Assembly (NCBI RefSeq): GCF_009569385.1
Contig: NZ_WBOF01000006.1
Span: 160,705 to 224,704, forward strand
Source: Streptomyces kaniharaensis
GTDB lineage: Bacteria > Actinomycetota > Actinomycetes > Streptomycetales > Streptomycetaceae
Reading direction: 5' to 3'
Length of the DNA: 64,000 nt
Both the position numbers and the translations under genes were made by a program. Below the pieces are notes generated by a model. That model was given only the letters and a program-made list of their open reading frames with translations, was not told the origin of the DNA and searched no databases. This document shows positions 8,992 to 17,394 of this stretch, one piece after another. Position 1 is the stretch's first letter. Every line of letters begins with the position of its first letter.

Positions 8992-10416
8992 TCAGTCGGT
9001 GCCGGACTCGATCGCCGCGTTGTCGAGGGCGGTGGAGTCCGCCGCGACCGCATCCGCGCCCGCTCCGCCCGCGGCGATCGGTGCCGCCCCGCCTGGGGCC
9101 AGCTCGCCGATCAGGCCGCTCCAGGGCGCGAGCTGCCCGTGCGTGGCGTACTGCTCCAGCTTGCTGCGCGAGTCGGCGATGTCCAGGTTGCGCATGGTCA
9201 GCTGGCCGATGCGGTCATCCGGGACGAACGCGGCGTCGACGCTGCGCTCCATGGACAGCTTCTCGGGGTGGTAGCTGAAGTTCGGACCCTGGGTGTCGAG
9301 CACCGAGTAGTCCTGGCCGCGCCGCAGCCGCAGCGTGACGCTGCCGGTGACCGCCTGGCCGACCCACTTCTGCAGGCTGTCGCGCAGCATGAGCGCCTGG
9401 GGGTCGAACCAGCGGCCCTCGTACAGCAGCCGGCCGAGCCGGCGGCCCTGGGTGTGGTAGGTGGCGAGGGTGTCCTCGTTGTGGATCGCGTTGAGCAGCC
9501 GCTCGTAGGCGATGTGCAGCAGCGCCATGCCCGGCGCCTCGTAGATGCCGCGGCTCTTGGCCTCGATGATGCGGTTCTCGATCTGGTCCGACATGCCGAG
9601 CCCGTGCCGTCCGCCGATCCGGTTGGCCTCGTGCACCAGCTCGACGGCGTTGCCGAACTCCTGCCCGTTGATCCGGACCGGACGGCCGTGCTCGAACTCG
9701 ACCGTGACGTCCTCGGTCCGGATGTCGACCGACGGGTCCCAGAAGGCGACGCCCATGATCGGCGCGACGATCTCGATCGAGGCGTCCAGGTACTCCAGCC
9801 GCTTGGCCTCGTGGGTGGCGCCCCAGATGTTCGCGTCGGTGGAGTAGGCCTTCTCGGCGGAGTCGCGGTAGGGCAGGTCGCGCTCGGCGAGCCAGGCGGA
9901 CATCTCCTTGCGGCCGCCGAGTTCGGTGACGAACGCCTGGTCCAGCCACGGCTTGTAGATCCGCAGGCTGGGGTTGGCGAGCAGACCGTAACGGTAGAAC
10001 CGCTCGATGTCGTTGCCCTTGTAGGTGGAGCCGTCGCCCCAGATGGAGACCTCGTCCTCCTGCATGGCGCGGACCAGGAGGGTGCCCGTCACGGCACGGC
10101 CGAGCGGGGTGGTGTTGAAGTACGTCTGCCCGGCCGAGCGGATGTGGAAGGCCCCGCACGCGAGTGCGGCCAGGCCCTCCTCGACCAGCGCCGCCCGGCA
10201 GTCGACGAGACGGGCCTGCTCGGCCCCGTAGGACCGGCCGCGCTCGGGCACGTCGGCGAGGTTCGGCTCGTCGTACTGGCCGATGTCCGCCGTGTACGCG
10301 TAGGGGACCGCCCCGTGCTCGCGCATCCACGCGACCGCGACCGAGGTGTCCAATCCACCGGAGAATGCGATACCGATCCGTTCACCGACCGGCAGCTTGC
10401 TCAAGACCTTCGACAT
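8992..10416 (-). CDS. argG: Argininosuccinate synthase
   Basis: 474 residues. The protein joins citrulline and aspartate with ATP in arginine biosynthesis. The PP-loop ATP-binding motif FSGGLDTS lies near residues 18-25, followed by motifs of the longer, E. coli-like ArgG subgroup (GDGSTYKGNDIERFYRYG). The length is slightly above the usual 445-450 because of an Ala-rich C-terminal tail. The start ATG at 10416 gives MSKVLSKLPVGERIGIAFSG, in register with the family. The gene is alone rather than next to argH. A palindrome about 95 bases upstream may be an ArgR site. Confidence 0.97.
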   Translation of the reverse strand: MSKVLSKLPVGERIGIAFSGGLDTSVAVAWMREHGAVPYAYTADIGQYDEPNLADVPERGRSYGAEQARLVDCRAALVEEGLAALACGAFHIRSAGQTYFNTTPLGRAVTGTLLVRAMQEDEVSIWGDGSTYKGNDIERFYRYGLLANPSLRIYKPWLDQAFVTELGGRKEMSAWLAERDLPYRDSAEKAYSTDANIWGATHEAKRLEYLDASIEIVAPIMGVAFWDPSVDIRTEDVTVEFEHGRPVRINGQEFGNAVELVHEANRIGGRHGLGMSDQIENRIIEAKSRGIYEAPGMALLHIAYERLLNAIHNEDTLATYHTQGRRLGRLLYEGRWFDPQALMLRDSLQKWVGQAVTGSVTLRLRRGQDYSVLDTQGPNFSYHPEKLSMERSVDAAFVPDDRIGQLTMRNLDIADSRSKLEQYATHGQLAPWSGLIGELAPGGAAPIAAGGAGADAVAADSTALDNAAIESGTD

Positions 10417-10509
10417 GCATGCACCCTAGACCCGCAGCTTGCGGGCCCCTGACTAGCGACGTGTGGCCGGTTTCGGCACTGGTTTCCGACACCGGTACTC
10501 TGGCATAGG

Positions 10510-10527
10510 TTTGCAGAGTACTGCAAG
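10510..10527 (-). promoter_or_regulatory. Candidate ARG box upstream of argG
   Basis: TTTGCAGAGTACTGCAAG has palindromic TTGCAG/CTGCAA arms around AGTA, an 18-bp layout like ArgR operators, but it misses two of the usual A/T positions. It lies 94 bases upstream of the argG start. Assignment to ArgR is inference. Confidence 0.4.
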
Positions 10528-10581
10528 AGAATACGCTCGAGGCCGCCGGGCCCGCCCAGTCGGGCGGCCGCGCGCCGAGGC

Positions 10582-11376
10582 TCAGGGCTTGCGGCCGACG
10601 CCCGCGTACATCCAGCGGGTGGTGTTGGCGGTGGGCCCGTCCGGGCGCCAGAGCGGGACGAAGTCGACGCCGGGTGCCAGCAGTTCCCAGCCCTCGAAGA
10701 AGCCCTCGACCTCGGCGCGGCCCCGCCCGTTGATCTGCGAGGTGCTGTTCTCCCAGGTCTTCGCCACCTCGGCGGCTAGCTGCGGGTTGCCCTCGCCGGT
10801 GCTGTGCGAGAGCAGCAGATGGCTGCCGGGCGCGACCCGGCTGCTGACCGCGCGGACCGCGGCGGCGGCCTGCGCGTCGTCGACGAAGTGCAGGACCGCG
10901 AGCAGGAGGACGGCGACCGGCTGCGACAGGTCGATCAGCGAGCGCAGCTCGGCGCGGTCCAGCAGCTCGTCCACGTCGCGGAGATCGCCGGTCAGGACGG
11001 TGGTGCTGCGGTTGTCCGCGAGGAGGGCCCGGCCGTGGGCGAGCACGATCGGGTCGTTGTCGATGTAGACCACGCGCGCGTCCGGGGCGAGCTCCTGCGC
11101 CACCTCGTGCACGTTGCCGCGCGCGGGCAGTCCGGAGCCGATGTCGATGAACTGCCGGACGCCGGCCTCCACGCAGAGCCGCACCGCGCGGCGCAGGAAG
11201 GCGCGGTTCTCGCGGGCCGCCTCCGGGATGTCGGGCGCGGCGGCGATGGCGTGCTCGGCCGCTGCCCGGTCCGGGCCGAAGTTGTCCTTGCCGCCGAGCC
11301 AGTAGTCGTAGATCCGGGCCGGATGCGGTCGGTCGGTCTGGAGATCCGTCTCTCTGGTGCTATCCGCCTCGAACAT
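10582..11376 (-). CDS. SAM-dependent methyltransferase, DUF574 type
   Basis: 264 residues from ATG 11376, which has GGAGGGG a few bases upstream; the frame stays open further upstream but without an SD-supported start. The N-terminal PHPARIYDYWLGGKDNFGPD and the glycine-rich FIDIGSGLPARGNVHEVAQ are hallmarks of the large streptomycete family of about 265-residue DUF574 (S-adenosyl methyltransferase) proteins. Acidic residues after the second strand (VYIDNDPIV) fit SAM binding. Substrates of this family are unknown. Expression looks independent of the flanking genes. Confidence 0.92.
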   Translation of the reverse strand: MFEADSTRETDLQTDRPHPARIYDYWLGGKDNFGPDRAAAEHAIAAAPDIPEAARENRAFLRRAVRLCVEAGVRQFIDIGSGLPARGNVHEVAQELAPDARVVYIDNDPIVLAHGRALLADNRSTTVLTGDLRDVDELLDRAELRSLIDLSQPVAVLLLAVLHFVDDAQAAAAVRAVSSRVAPGSHLLLSHSTGEGNPQLAAEVAKTWENSTSQINGRGRAEVEGFFEGWELLAPGVDFVPLWRPDGPTANTTRWMYAGVGRKP

Positions 11377-11465
11377 CCGGTCCCCTCCGAAGATGTGAGC
11401 GGCTGTCATCCGGCGGGACGCACAGCCAATCGAACGTCCGCGCATGATAGCCGCCCGGCCGGAGC

Positions 11466-12113
11466 TCAGGCGGTTACCGGGGTCCTCTGACGTAGCCAGG
11501 GGGATCGGGAGGCGAGCACGCCGAGGCCCAGGGCGATGAGGTGGCCGGCGTCGGCCAGTTCCTGGTCCACCGCCCATGCGGTGGCCAGCGCCAGGGTGAG
11601 CGCGGGCAGGCCGTATCGGCGCAGCGGGACGGGGCCCAGGGCGAGCAGGCAGGCGCCGGTGGCGACGAGGCCGTAGCTGATCCCGACGTCCCGGGCGTGC
11701 GACAGGGCTCCGGGGATCCGGGTGCTGAGCATCACCCACATCGCTCCTTCGGTGAGGAGCGTGGCGCCCAGGTGTCCGAAGACGAACACCGCCCCGGCGC
11801 GGACGGCGCCCCAGCGCCACTCGGCCAGTCCGAGCACCACGGCGACCGCCGCGATCCCGGCCCACGCCGGCACCCCGTCGACCACCAGTCCGCTGGTGAA
11901 CAGCGTGTACCACTTGCCGACTTCCATGTGGTGGACGTTGCTGCTGTTGTGTCGCACGAACCGGGCCCGCTCGGACCTGCTCTGGCTCGCGAGCCAGCCG
12001 GCCGTGGCGGTCAGCAGCAGCACGTACACGGTGGTCAGCCGAAGGCGCGCCACCACGCGGAGGAGCACCGGCCCGCGGTGCTCCTCGACCGCCGTCCCGC
12101 CACGGTCCCTCAT
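11466..12113 (-). CDS. Rhomboid-like integral membrane protein
   Basis: 215 residues from ATG 12113. About six hydrophobic segments span most of the protein after a charged N-terminus. GISYGLVATGA resembles the serine-bearing rhomboid loop (GxSx), and a histidine precedes the last helix (DAGHLIALGLGVLASR), as in rhomboid intramembrane proteases. The gene is usually annotated as rhomboid-like in streptomycetes; whether it is an active protease cannot be told from sequence. The IS982 element inserted about 70 bases upstream of the start codon, so its promoter region may be altered. Confidence 0.85.
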   Translation of the reverse strand: MRDRGGTAVEEHRGPVLLRVVARLRLTTVYVLLLTATAGWLASQSRSERARFVRHNSSNVHHMEVGKWYTLFTSGLVVDGVPAWAGIAAVAVVLGLAEWRWGAVRAGAVFVFGHLGATLLTEGAMWVMLSTRIPGALSHARDVGISYGLVATGACLLALGPVPLRRYGLPALTLALATAWAVDQELADAGHLIALGLGVLASRSPWLRQRTPVTA

Positions 12114-12184
12114 CCTGCTACCGCCTCCGCTGTCCGGTGAAGCCCACCCGGGGCCCTGCCGGTTTCCGGCAGTACCGTCGCAGC

Positions 12185-13158
12185 CTAGATGAATGAGTCC
12201 GATTGCTGGGCTGGCCGCGACCATGACGAAGGGTGCCCGTTGGTTGGTTTGTGAAGACGAACCTGGACACCCTTCTGACGGCACTGTACGTGTTCATCGA
12301 TGACCACGTGGCCCCGCGTCACCGGATCGGGCGACCTCCGAGGCTCTCGGACGCGGAGCTGCTGTGCCTGGCGGCGGCGCAGGTGCTGCTCGGCTTCCCG
12401 TCTGCGAGGCACTGGCACCGCTTCGCGAGCAGTCGGCTGAGGCACCTGTTCCCGTACCTGCCGGGGCAGTCCGGCTACAACAAGCGCCTGAACGCGGCCG
12501 GTTCGCTCATCCCGCAGGTCGTCGGGGCACTGGCCCGGCAGGTGCCGACCTGGCACGACGACCTGCGGCTGATCGACTCCACACCGCTGCCCTGCGCGGC
12601 CTCCCGCGAGACGGTCAAGCGCTCGGCCCTGGCCGGCACCGCCGGATACGGCTACTGCGCCAGCCACTCCCGATTCTTCTGGGGTTTGCGGCTCTACCTG
12701 CTCACCACGGCCGAGGGCATGCCGGTCAGCTGGTGCCTGGCCAACCCGAAACTCGGCGAGCGCGAGGTCATGGAGGCCATGCTCGGCCGTGACCGGCACC
12801 TCGTGCGCCAGGGGCAGGTGATCCTCGGCGACAAGGGCTTCGCCGGAGCCGCGTTCGAGGCCTTCGTCACCGACGAGCTCGGCGCGCACCTGGTACGGCC
12901 CGACCGCAAGGGCGAGCCTGCCCGCTTCGGCAGGCTCGCCCGCGTCCGCCAGTGGATCGAAGCGGTCATCGACACCCTGAAGGGCCAGCTCAGCCTGGAG
13001 CAGCACGGCGCACGAACCGAAGCCGGCGTCTTCGCCCGTACCGGTCAGCGCCTGCTCGCCCTCGCTGCCGCAATGTGGCACAACTGGACCACTGGTGCCG
13101 CGATCAAGCGCTCACTCATCGCCTATGACCACTGAGGACATCGGACTCATTCATCTAG
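12185..13158 (+). mobile_element. Complete IS982-family insertion sequence
   Basis: The element is 974 bp. Its ends are perfect inverted copies: 12185-12203 (CTAGATGAATGAGTCCGAT) and 13140-13158. The outer CTAG is itself palindromic and could be a 4-bp target duplication, leaving a 15-bp terminal repeat. One intact transposase gene fills the element. It sits between the rhomboid-like gene and the YbaK-type gene without interrupting either. Perfect ends and an intact gene suggest recent insertion. Confidence 0.92.
12251..13135 (+). CDS. IS982 family transposase
   Basis: 294 residues from GTG 12251 (an alternative GTG lies at 12233). The start VKTNLDTLLTALYVFIDDH matches the usual IS982 N-terminus. 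DDE catalytic features are visible: LIDSTPLPCAASRETVKRS, then GDKGFAG, then the glutamate region VRQWIEAVIDTLKGQL. The ending SLIAYDH is also typical of this family in streptomycetes. No frameshift or internal stop is seen, so the enzyme is probably functional. Confidence 0.95.
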   Translation: MKTNLDTLLTALYVFIDDHVAPRHRIGRPPRLSDAELLCLAAAQVLLGFPSARHWHRFASSRLRHLFPYLPGQSGYNKRLNAAGSLIPQVVGALARQVPTWHDDLRLIDSTPLPCAASRETVKRSALAGTAGYGYCASHSRFFWGLRLYLLTTAEGMPVSWCLANPKLGEREVMEAMLGRDRHLVRQGQVILGDKGFAGAAFEAFVTDELGAHLVRPDRKGEPARFGRLARVRQWIEAVIDTLKGQLSLEQHGARTEAGVFARTGQRLLALAAAMWHNWTTGAAIKRSLIAYDH

Positions 13159-13178
13159 CCGTGCGGTGTGTGCCCTGC

Positions 13179-13733
13179 TCAGGAGGCCAGGTTCGGCAGT
13201 ACCTCGGCCCCCGGGAGCTGGACCAGCGCCCAGCCTGGCAGGATCAGCTTCCCCCGACGCAGCCCGCTTCCGACGAGCACATGGGGGGCAGCGGCCACCG
13301 CCTCGTCGATCAGCAGCGGCCAGCTGTCGGGCAGCCCGACGGGGGTGATACCGCCGTACTCCATGCCCGTCTCGGCGACGGCGGTGTCCATGGGAGCGAA
13401 CGAGGCCTTGCGTGCCCCGAGGTGCCTACGCACCGCCTGGTTCACGTCCAGTCGCGTGGTCGCGAGGACGAGGCAGGCGGCCAGCGTGACCTCGCCGCCC
13501 CGCTTGGCCGCGACCACCACGCAGTTAGCCGAGAACTCCAGCGGCGCGTCGTAGGCCTCGCAGAACACCGAGGTGTCAGCCTTCTCCGGATCGGTGTCCA
13601 CCCACAGCACCGAGCCCGCCGCCTCCCAGTTCTTGAGGACGTCCGCCACCGGAGCGGCGAGTTCGCCGCACGCGTCCAGCGCGGCACGGACTACGGGGAA
13701 CGTGCCGAAGGGGGCGCGGAGTTGTTCGCTCAT
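13179..13733 (-). CDS. YbaK/EbsC-type aminoacyl-tRNA deacylase
   Basis: 184 residues. The protein has the YbaK/ProX fold: the conserved strand-lysine segment NCVVVAAKRGGEVTLAACLV, the ATTRLDVN segment, and the closing GSGLRRGKLILPG. Members hydrolyse mischarged tRNAs such as Cys- or Ala-tRNA-Pro; which one this acts on is not clear. It is soluble, of normal family length, and starts at ATG 13733. The stop lies just inside the flank of the IS982 element. Confidence 0.9.
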   Translation of the reverse strand: MSEQLRAPFGTFPVVRAALDACGELAAPVADVLKNWEAAGSVLWVDTDPEKADTSVFCEAYDAPLEFSANCVVVAAKRGGEVTLAACLVLATTRLDVNQAVRRHLGARKASFAPMDTAVAETGMEYGGITPVGLPDSWPLLIDEAVAAAPHVLVGSGLRRGKLILPGWALVQLPGAEVLPNLAS

Positions 13734-13817
13734 GGGTCGACTGTAGCGAACGCGGTTGATGCGGTTCCCGATGCGGCCCCGGCTGCGGGGCAGCCGGGGC
13801 GGTGCACGGGCTGGGTG

Positions 13818-14198
13818 CTACTTGGCGGCCCGTTGGGCCACGCAGAGGATGTTCCCTTCGCTGTCCTTGAACCAGGCTGCGCGCAGGCCGTTGGCCTCCG
13901 CGACGCCGTTGACTGTCTTCAGACCCGGCATGTCGTATTCCTCGAATGTGATGCCGCGGGCACGGAGTGCCTGCATCTCGCCGTCGAGGTCGAGGACCTT
14001 GAAGCTGGCCAGGGTGTGCGCGGCCTGCCCGCCGCTGGGTGTCTCGTACATGCCGAATTCGGTGCCGCCGCACTCGAATACCAGGTCCATGGGGGTTTCC
14101 TCGATGACCTTCAGGCCGAGGGTGTCGGTGTAGAAGGCCTTGGCCCGGGCCAAATCGGCGGCGGGGATCATGGCAAGTAGCGGTGCGTCTCCGAGCAT
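13818..14198 (-). CDS. VOC (glyoxalase/bleomycin-resistance) family protein
   Basis: 126 residues from ATG 14198, which has GGAGG about 9 bases upstream. It has the two beta-alpha-beta-beta-beta modules of the VOC superfamily: the opening MIPAADLARAKAFYTDTLGL, FECGGTEFGMYE, and the closing AWFKDSEGNILCVAQR with a metal-ligand-like glutamate. Such small enzymes bind metal-dependent substrates or sequester drugs; no substrate is predictable. The neighbours do not suggest a pathway. Confidence 0.92.
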   Translation of the reverse strand: MLGDAPLLAMIPAADLARAKAFYTDTLGLKVIEETPMDLVFECGGTEFGMYETPSGGQAAHTLASFKVLDLDGEMQALRARGITFEEYDMPGLKTVNGVAEANGLRAAWFKDSEGNILCVAQRAAK

Positions 14199-14293
14199 AG
14201 TGATTCGCCTCCTCCCTTCCAGGCTAGGTACGCCGGCAGGGGGCCGCCCGGCGGGCGGGGCCGGTTCCTTGGTGTGTACGGGCTTGCCGATAG

Positions 14294-14887
14294 TCATGCG
14301 GGGGTGAGGCGCCAGAGGGAGGTGACCTCGGCGGCGCGGGCGGCGCGGAGTGGGTCGGCCGGCTCGGGGGCGGTGGCGTGGAGGTGGCGGGGGCCGGTGC
14401 CGCGGTCGTGAACGCGCGGGCCGAGGTGCTCGGCGAGGATCGGACAGGATCAGCCGGCCCTGGCCGCCGGGGAGCAGTCGGGTGGCCAGGCCGTCGGGAA
14501 GCCGTGGAGTATCCGGCTGTCCGGGTGGTAGACGCCCTGGTCGAGGGCAGAGATGGTTCGGGCGGGGACCACGGTGGGTTGCAGATGGCCAGGGCGGCTC
14601 GGTTGCTGCCGGGCGGGTAGAGCGCGGTGCCGGCCGCCTTGATGTGGTCGCCGAGGCCGAGGCGGTGGGCGATCTCGAGGGCACACGATTCTGTTGTCAA
14701 GGAGCGGTCCGTAGGCGGCCAGGCAGGCCTCGCGGACGGCGGGTGCGCGGTGGAGACGGCGGCGGTGGTCATTGTCGAGTGGGGCCAGGCGCATGCCGAG
14801 GACGCGGGCGAGGCGGGCGCGCGCCCGGTGGTGCTTGTCGGACACCGGTGTTCCTCGTGGTCGAACGTGCAGGAGCACGAAGAACAC
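14294..14887 (-). pseudogene. Broken class I SAM methyltransferase gene
   Basis: Methyltransferase motifs are spread over three minus-strand frames. One frame gives ALEIAHRLGLGDHIKAAG then AICNPPW (the NPPW/Y catalytic motif). Another continues with ALDQGVYHPDSRILHG, a third with DGLATRLLPGGQGRLILSD, and the second resumes with LAEHLGPR through to a TGA at 14294. Reading them in order restores a sensible HemK-like or related C-terminal domain, so at least four indels have accumulated. The N-terminal part may extend further upstream. The gene is not functional as written. Confidence 0.72.
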
Positions 14888-15094
14888 TTCGACGAGGAGG
14901 GAAGAAGTAGATGCGCCGAGTGCGCGGCCCTGGGTGGCGGGCGCTGCCGTCAGGGCAGGTGCGGCTCCCGCGTCGAAGCGCGAGCCGAGGTGTCACCGAG
15001 TACGAGGCCCGGCACTGCGGCGAGTCGTATACCGCTCGTCATGGCGGGCCTCCTCCCTCGAACGTGATGGTCCTGCGCGGTTGTTCGTACACTT
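14888..15094 (-). other. Remnant region with a well-placed SD and a 30-codon ORF
   Basis: A minus-strand ATG at 15042 has GGGAGGAGG at a good distance but reads only 30 residues (to 14950) before a stop. It may be the original start of the decayed methyltransferase gene. Otherwise I see nothing coding here. Confidence 0.35.
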
Positions 15095-16036
15095 TCACAC
15101 CGCGTGGTCGGTCGGCAACCGATTATTCACCGCCTCCGGCCAGCCGTGCGGTACGCGTTCCAGGACGCCTTCGCCGAACAGGTCGTACAGCGGCAGCGTC
15201 TCCAGGTGGACGTAGCCGATGTGGCAGTCGCAGGACGCCAACGGGCAGGAGCGTGCGCGTAGTTGGGCGCGGTAGCTGCCGTCGTAGAGATTGCCGAGGA
15301 CGTCCCGGACGAAGTGGCAGCGGCGCACGGTGCCGTCGCCGTCCACCGAGAGCACGGACTCGCCGGTACGGCAGGGGTGCCCCGCGCTGGGATGGGCGTG
15401 CCGGCTGTAGCCGAAGTGCGGGTCGAGGGCGGCCCATTGGGCGGCCTCGGCGTCGGTGTAGGTGCGGCCCTCTGCGGCGTTGATCCAGAGGTAGACGCCG
15501 GGGGAGAGCGCGGCGCGCAGCCGCCGAGCCTCGGCGAGGTGCTCGGGCTGCCCGACCACGCCGACGCTGTAGCGCACGCCGAGCGCGTCGAGTTCGCGGC
15601 ACTTGGTGAGGAAGCGGTCGTGGGTGACCTGGCCGGGGTGATAGGTGACCCAGAGCGCGAGCGTGTCGAGTTCGGCCTCGGCGAGCCAGTCGGTGCGGCA
15701 GCTGAGGTTGGTCTGGATCGCGACCCGCCGGACGTGTGGGAGCCGGCTCAGCTCGGCGAGCGCGCGGCGGTACCAGGATCGCACCAGGCCCTCGCCCCAG
15801 GGGGTGAACAGCAGCGACAACGTGTCCCCGGTGCGGGCCCGCCCGGCGGCCCAGGCGGTGAAGCGTTCCAAAGCGGCCCGGTCGGCGCGCAGTTGGTCGG
15901 GGGAGTCGCGGCGCTTGGCGAACGGGCAGTAGGGGCAGTCGTAGTCGCAGGAGGCGAGCGGGCCCCGGTAGAGCAGGGTGAGGTCTCGCGCGTCGGTGTC
16001 CGGCGGATGCACGGAGGGCATGCCGAGGAAGGTCAT
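15095..16036 (-). CDS. STM4011 family radical SAM protein
   Basis: 313 residues. The radical SAM cluster motif CDYDCPYC has cysteines at 30, 34 and 37. The C-terminal third carries further cysteines (CRTGES, RRCHF, CPLASCDCHIGY) like a SPASM/twitch region that would hold an auxiliary iron-sulfur cluster, as in enzymes that modify peptides or proteins. The start ATG at 16036 overlaps the stop of the STM4012-type gene, so this is the last of six cotranscribed genes. The family is named after a Salmonella locus; the reaction is not known to me. Confidence 0.92.
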   Translation of the reverse strand: MTFLGMPSVHPPDTDARDLTLLYRGPLASCDYDCPYCPFAKRRDSPDQLRADRAALERFTAWAAGRARTGDTLSLLFTPWGEGLVRSWYRRALAELSRLPHVRRVAIQTNLSCRTDWLAEAELDTLALWVTYHPGQVTHDRFLTKCRELDALGVRYSVGVVGQPEHLAEARRLRAALSPGVYLWINAAEGRTYTDAEAAQWAALDPHFGYSRHAHPSAGHPCRTGESVLSVDGDGTVRRCHFVRDVLGNLYDGSYRAQLRARSCPLASCDCHIGYVHLETLPLYDLFGEGVLERVPHGWPEAVNNRLPTDHAV

Positions 16037-17394
16037 TTCGCCTCGTAGTCGGCCATCAGGGCCTGGACCTCGGGCGAGAACAGCATCGGCCCGGCTGCGT
16101 CCGAGTGTGCCAACCCCTCCGGCGTGAGGAGAAGGTGCTCCGGATCGTCGGCCAGCCAGCCGCGCGCACTCAACTCGGCGAGCTCGACCGGGAAGTCCTC
16201 GGCGGGACTGCTGCCGAAACGGGCGCGGTACTCGGCCAGCGGCATGCCCTCGGCCTGCAGGAGCGACTGGACGAGGTGCCGGCGGCGCGGCTCGTCGCCC
16301 GTCATGGCGTGGCCGACCTCGGCCCGGCGGAAGTCGTCGGTGGCCACGTAGTCGTCGATGATGCCGCGGACCTCGGCGGCGTTCACCGCGTAGTCGAAGG
16401 AGTAGTGCAGCCGTGACGTGTACGAGCGGGCACCGCAGCCGAGGCCGACCATGCCGTCCGTCTGGCACGCGTACTCGCTCGCGCCCGCGTGCGGGGAGGC
16501 GGCACGGCGGAACATCCGCATCGACACCTGCTCGTACCCGTGGGCGAGCAGGTGGTCTCGCCCGGTGCGGTAGAGGGCCAGCCGCCGGGCGTCCCAGGCG
16601 GACAGGCTCTCCTGTCGGCCGCCCTCCGGCGGGCCGTCCTCCGGCCGGCCGCGCCGCGCCAGGCCGGTGAGGGGCCGGACGTACAGCGGGTAGAGGTACA
16701 GCTCCTCGGGCTGCCAGGCGAGCGCGGCGTCCAGCGAGTGCAGCCAACTCGCCTCGGTCTGGCCGCCGATGCCGTAGATCAGGTCGATGTTGAGGACCGG
16801 GAAGCCGGCGGCGCGGATCCGGCCGAGCGCGGCCTCCACCTCGGCGCGCTTCTGAGGACGGACGGCGGAACGGGCCTCCGCGTCCACGAAGGACTGCACA
16901 CCCAGGCTCAGCCGCGTGGTCCCCCGGGCGGCTAGCACCTCCAGCCGGTCGGCCGTCGCGGTGGCGGGCGAGGCCTCCACCGAGAGGGGTATCGCCCGCA
17001 GGTCGGCGCCCATCCGCCGGTCGGCGATGTCGCACAGCCGCTCCAGCTCGGCGGCGGTGAGGTAGGTGGGCGTGCCGCCGCCGAACGCGGCCACCGCGAA
17101 CCGGGCACCCTCGTCCAGCGCGGCGCGGGCGGCGCCGGCCTGACGCTCCAATGCGTCCAGGTACGCCGTGGTCAGGCCCTCGGGGCTGCCGATCCGGGTG
17201 AACAGGTTGCAGAAGCCGCACCGGACCTCGCAGAACGGGATGTGCAGGTAGAGCGAGAGGGCGTGCTGCGCCTCGCCGGCCCAGAGGTCGCGCAGCGCCG
17301 GGCGATGGGGCAGCGGGCGGTAGGCGGTCTTGTGCGGGTAGGCGTAGACGTACGACTGGTAGGGCGAGTCGTGGCGCGGGGGTACCGTGGTCAT
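16033..17394 (-). CDS. STM4012 family radical SAM protein (HemN-like)
   Basis: 453 residues. The motif HIPFCEVRCGFC has its [4Fe-4S] cysteines at 55, 59 and 62. It is followed by a HemN-like TIM barrel: FGGGTPTYL, the ARGTTRLSLGVQSF segment, and INIDLIYGIGGQT-like sequence. HemN relatives use two SAM molecules and include methyltransferases and decarboxylases, but this family has no assigned substrate. Stop and start overlap the neighbours on both sides (ATGA), so translation is coupled with the STM4011- and STM4013-type genes. Confidence 0.92.
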   Translation of the reverse strand: MTTVPPRHDSPYQSYVYAYPHKTAYRPLPHRPALRDLWAGEAQHALSLYLHIPFCEVRCGFCNLFTRIGSPEGLTTAYLDALERQAGAARAALDEGARFAVAAFGGGTPTYLTAAELERLCDIADRRMGADLRAIPLSVEASPATATADRLEVLAARGTTRLSLGVQSFVDAEARSAVRPQKRAEVEAALGRIRAAGFPVLNIDLIYGIGGQTEASWLHSLDAALAWQPEELYLYPLYVRPLTGLARRGRPEDGPPEGGRQESLSAWDARRLALYRTGRDHLLAHGYEQVSMRMFRRAASPHAGASEYACQTDGMVGLGCGARSYTSRLHYSFDYAVNAAEVRGIIDDYVATDDFRRAEVGHAMTGDEPRRRHLVQSLLQAEGMPLAEYRARFGSSPAEDFPVELAELSARGWLADDPEHLLLTPEGLAHSDAAGPMLFSPEVQALMADYEAK

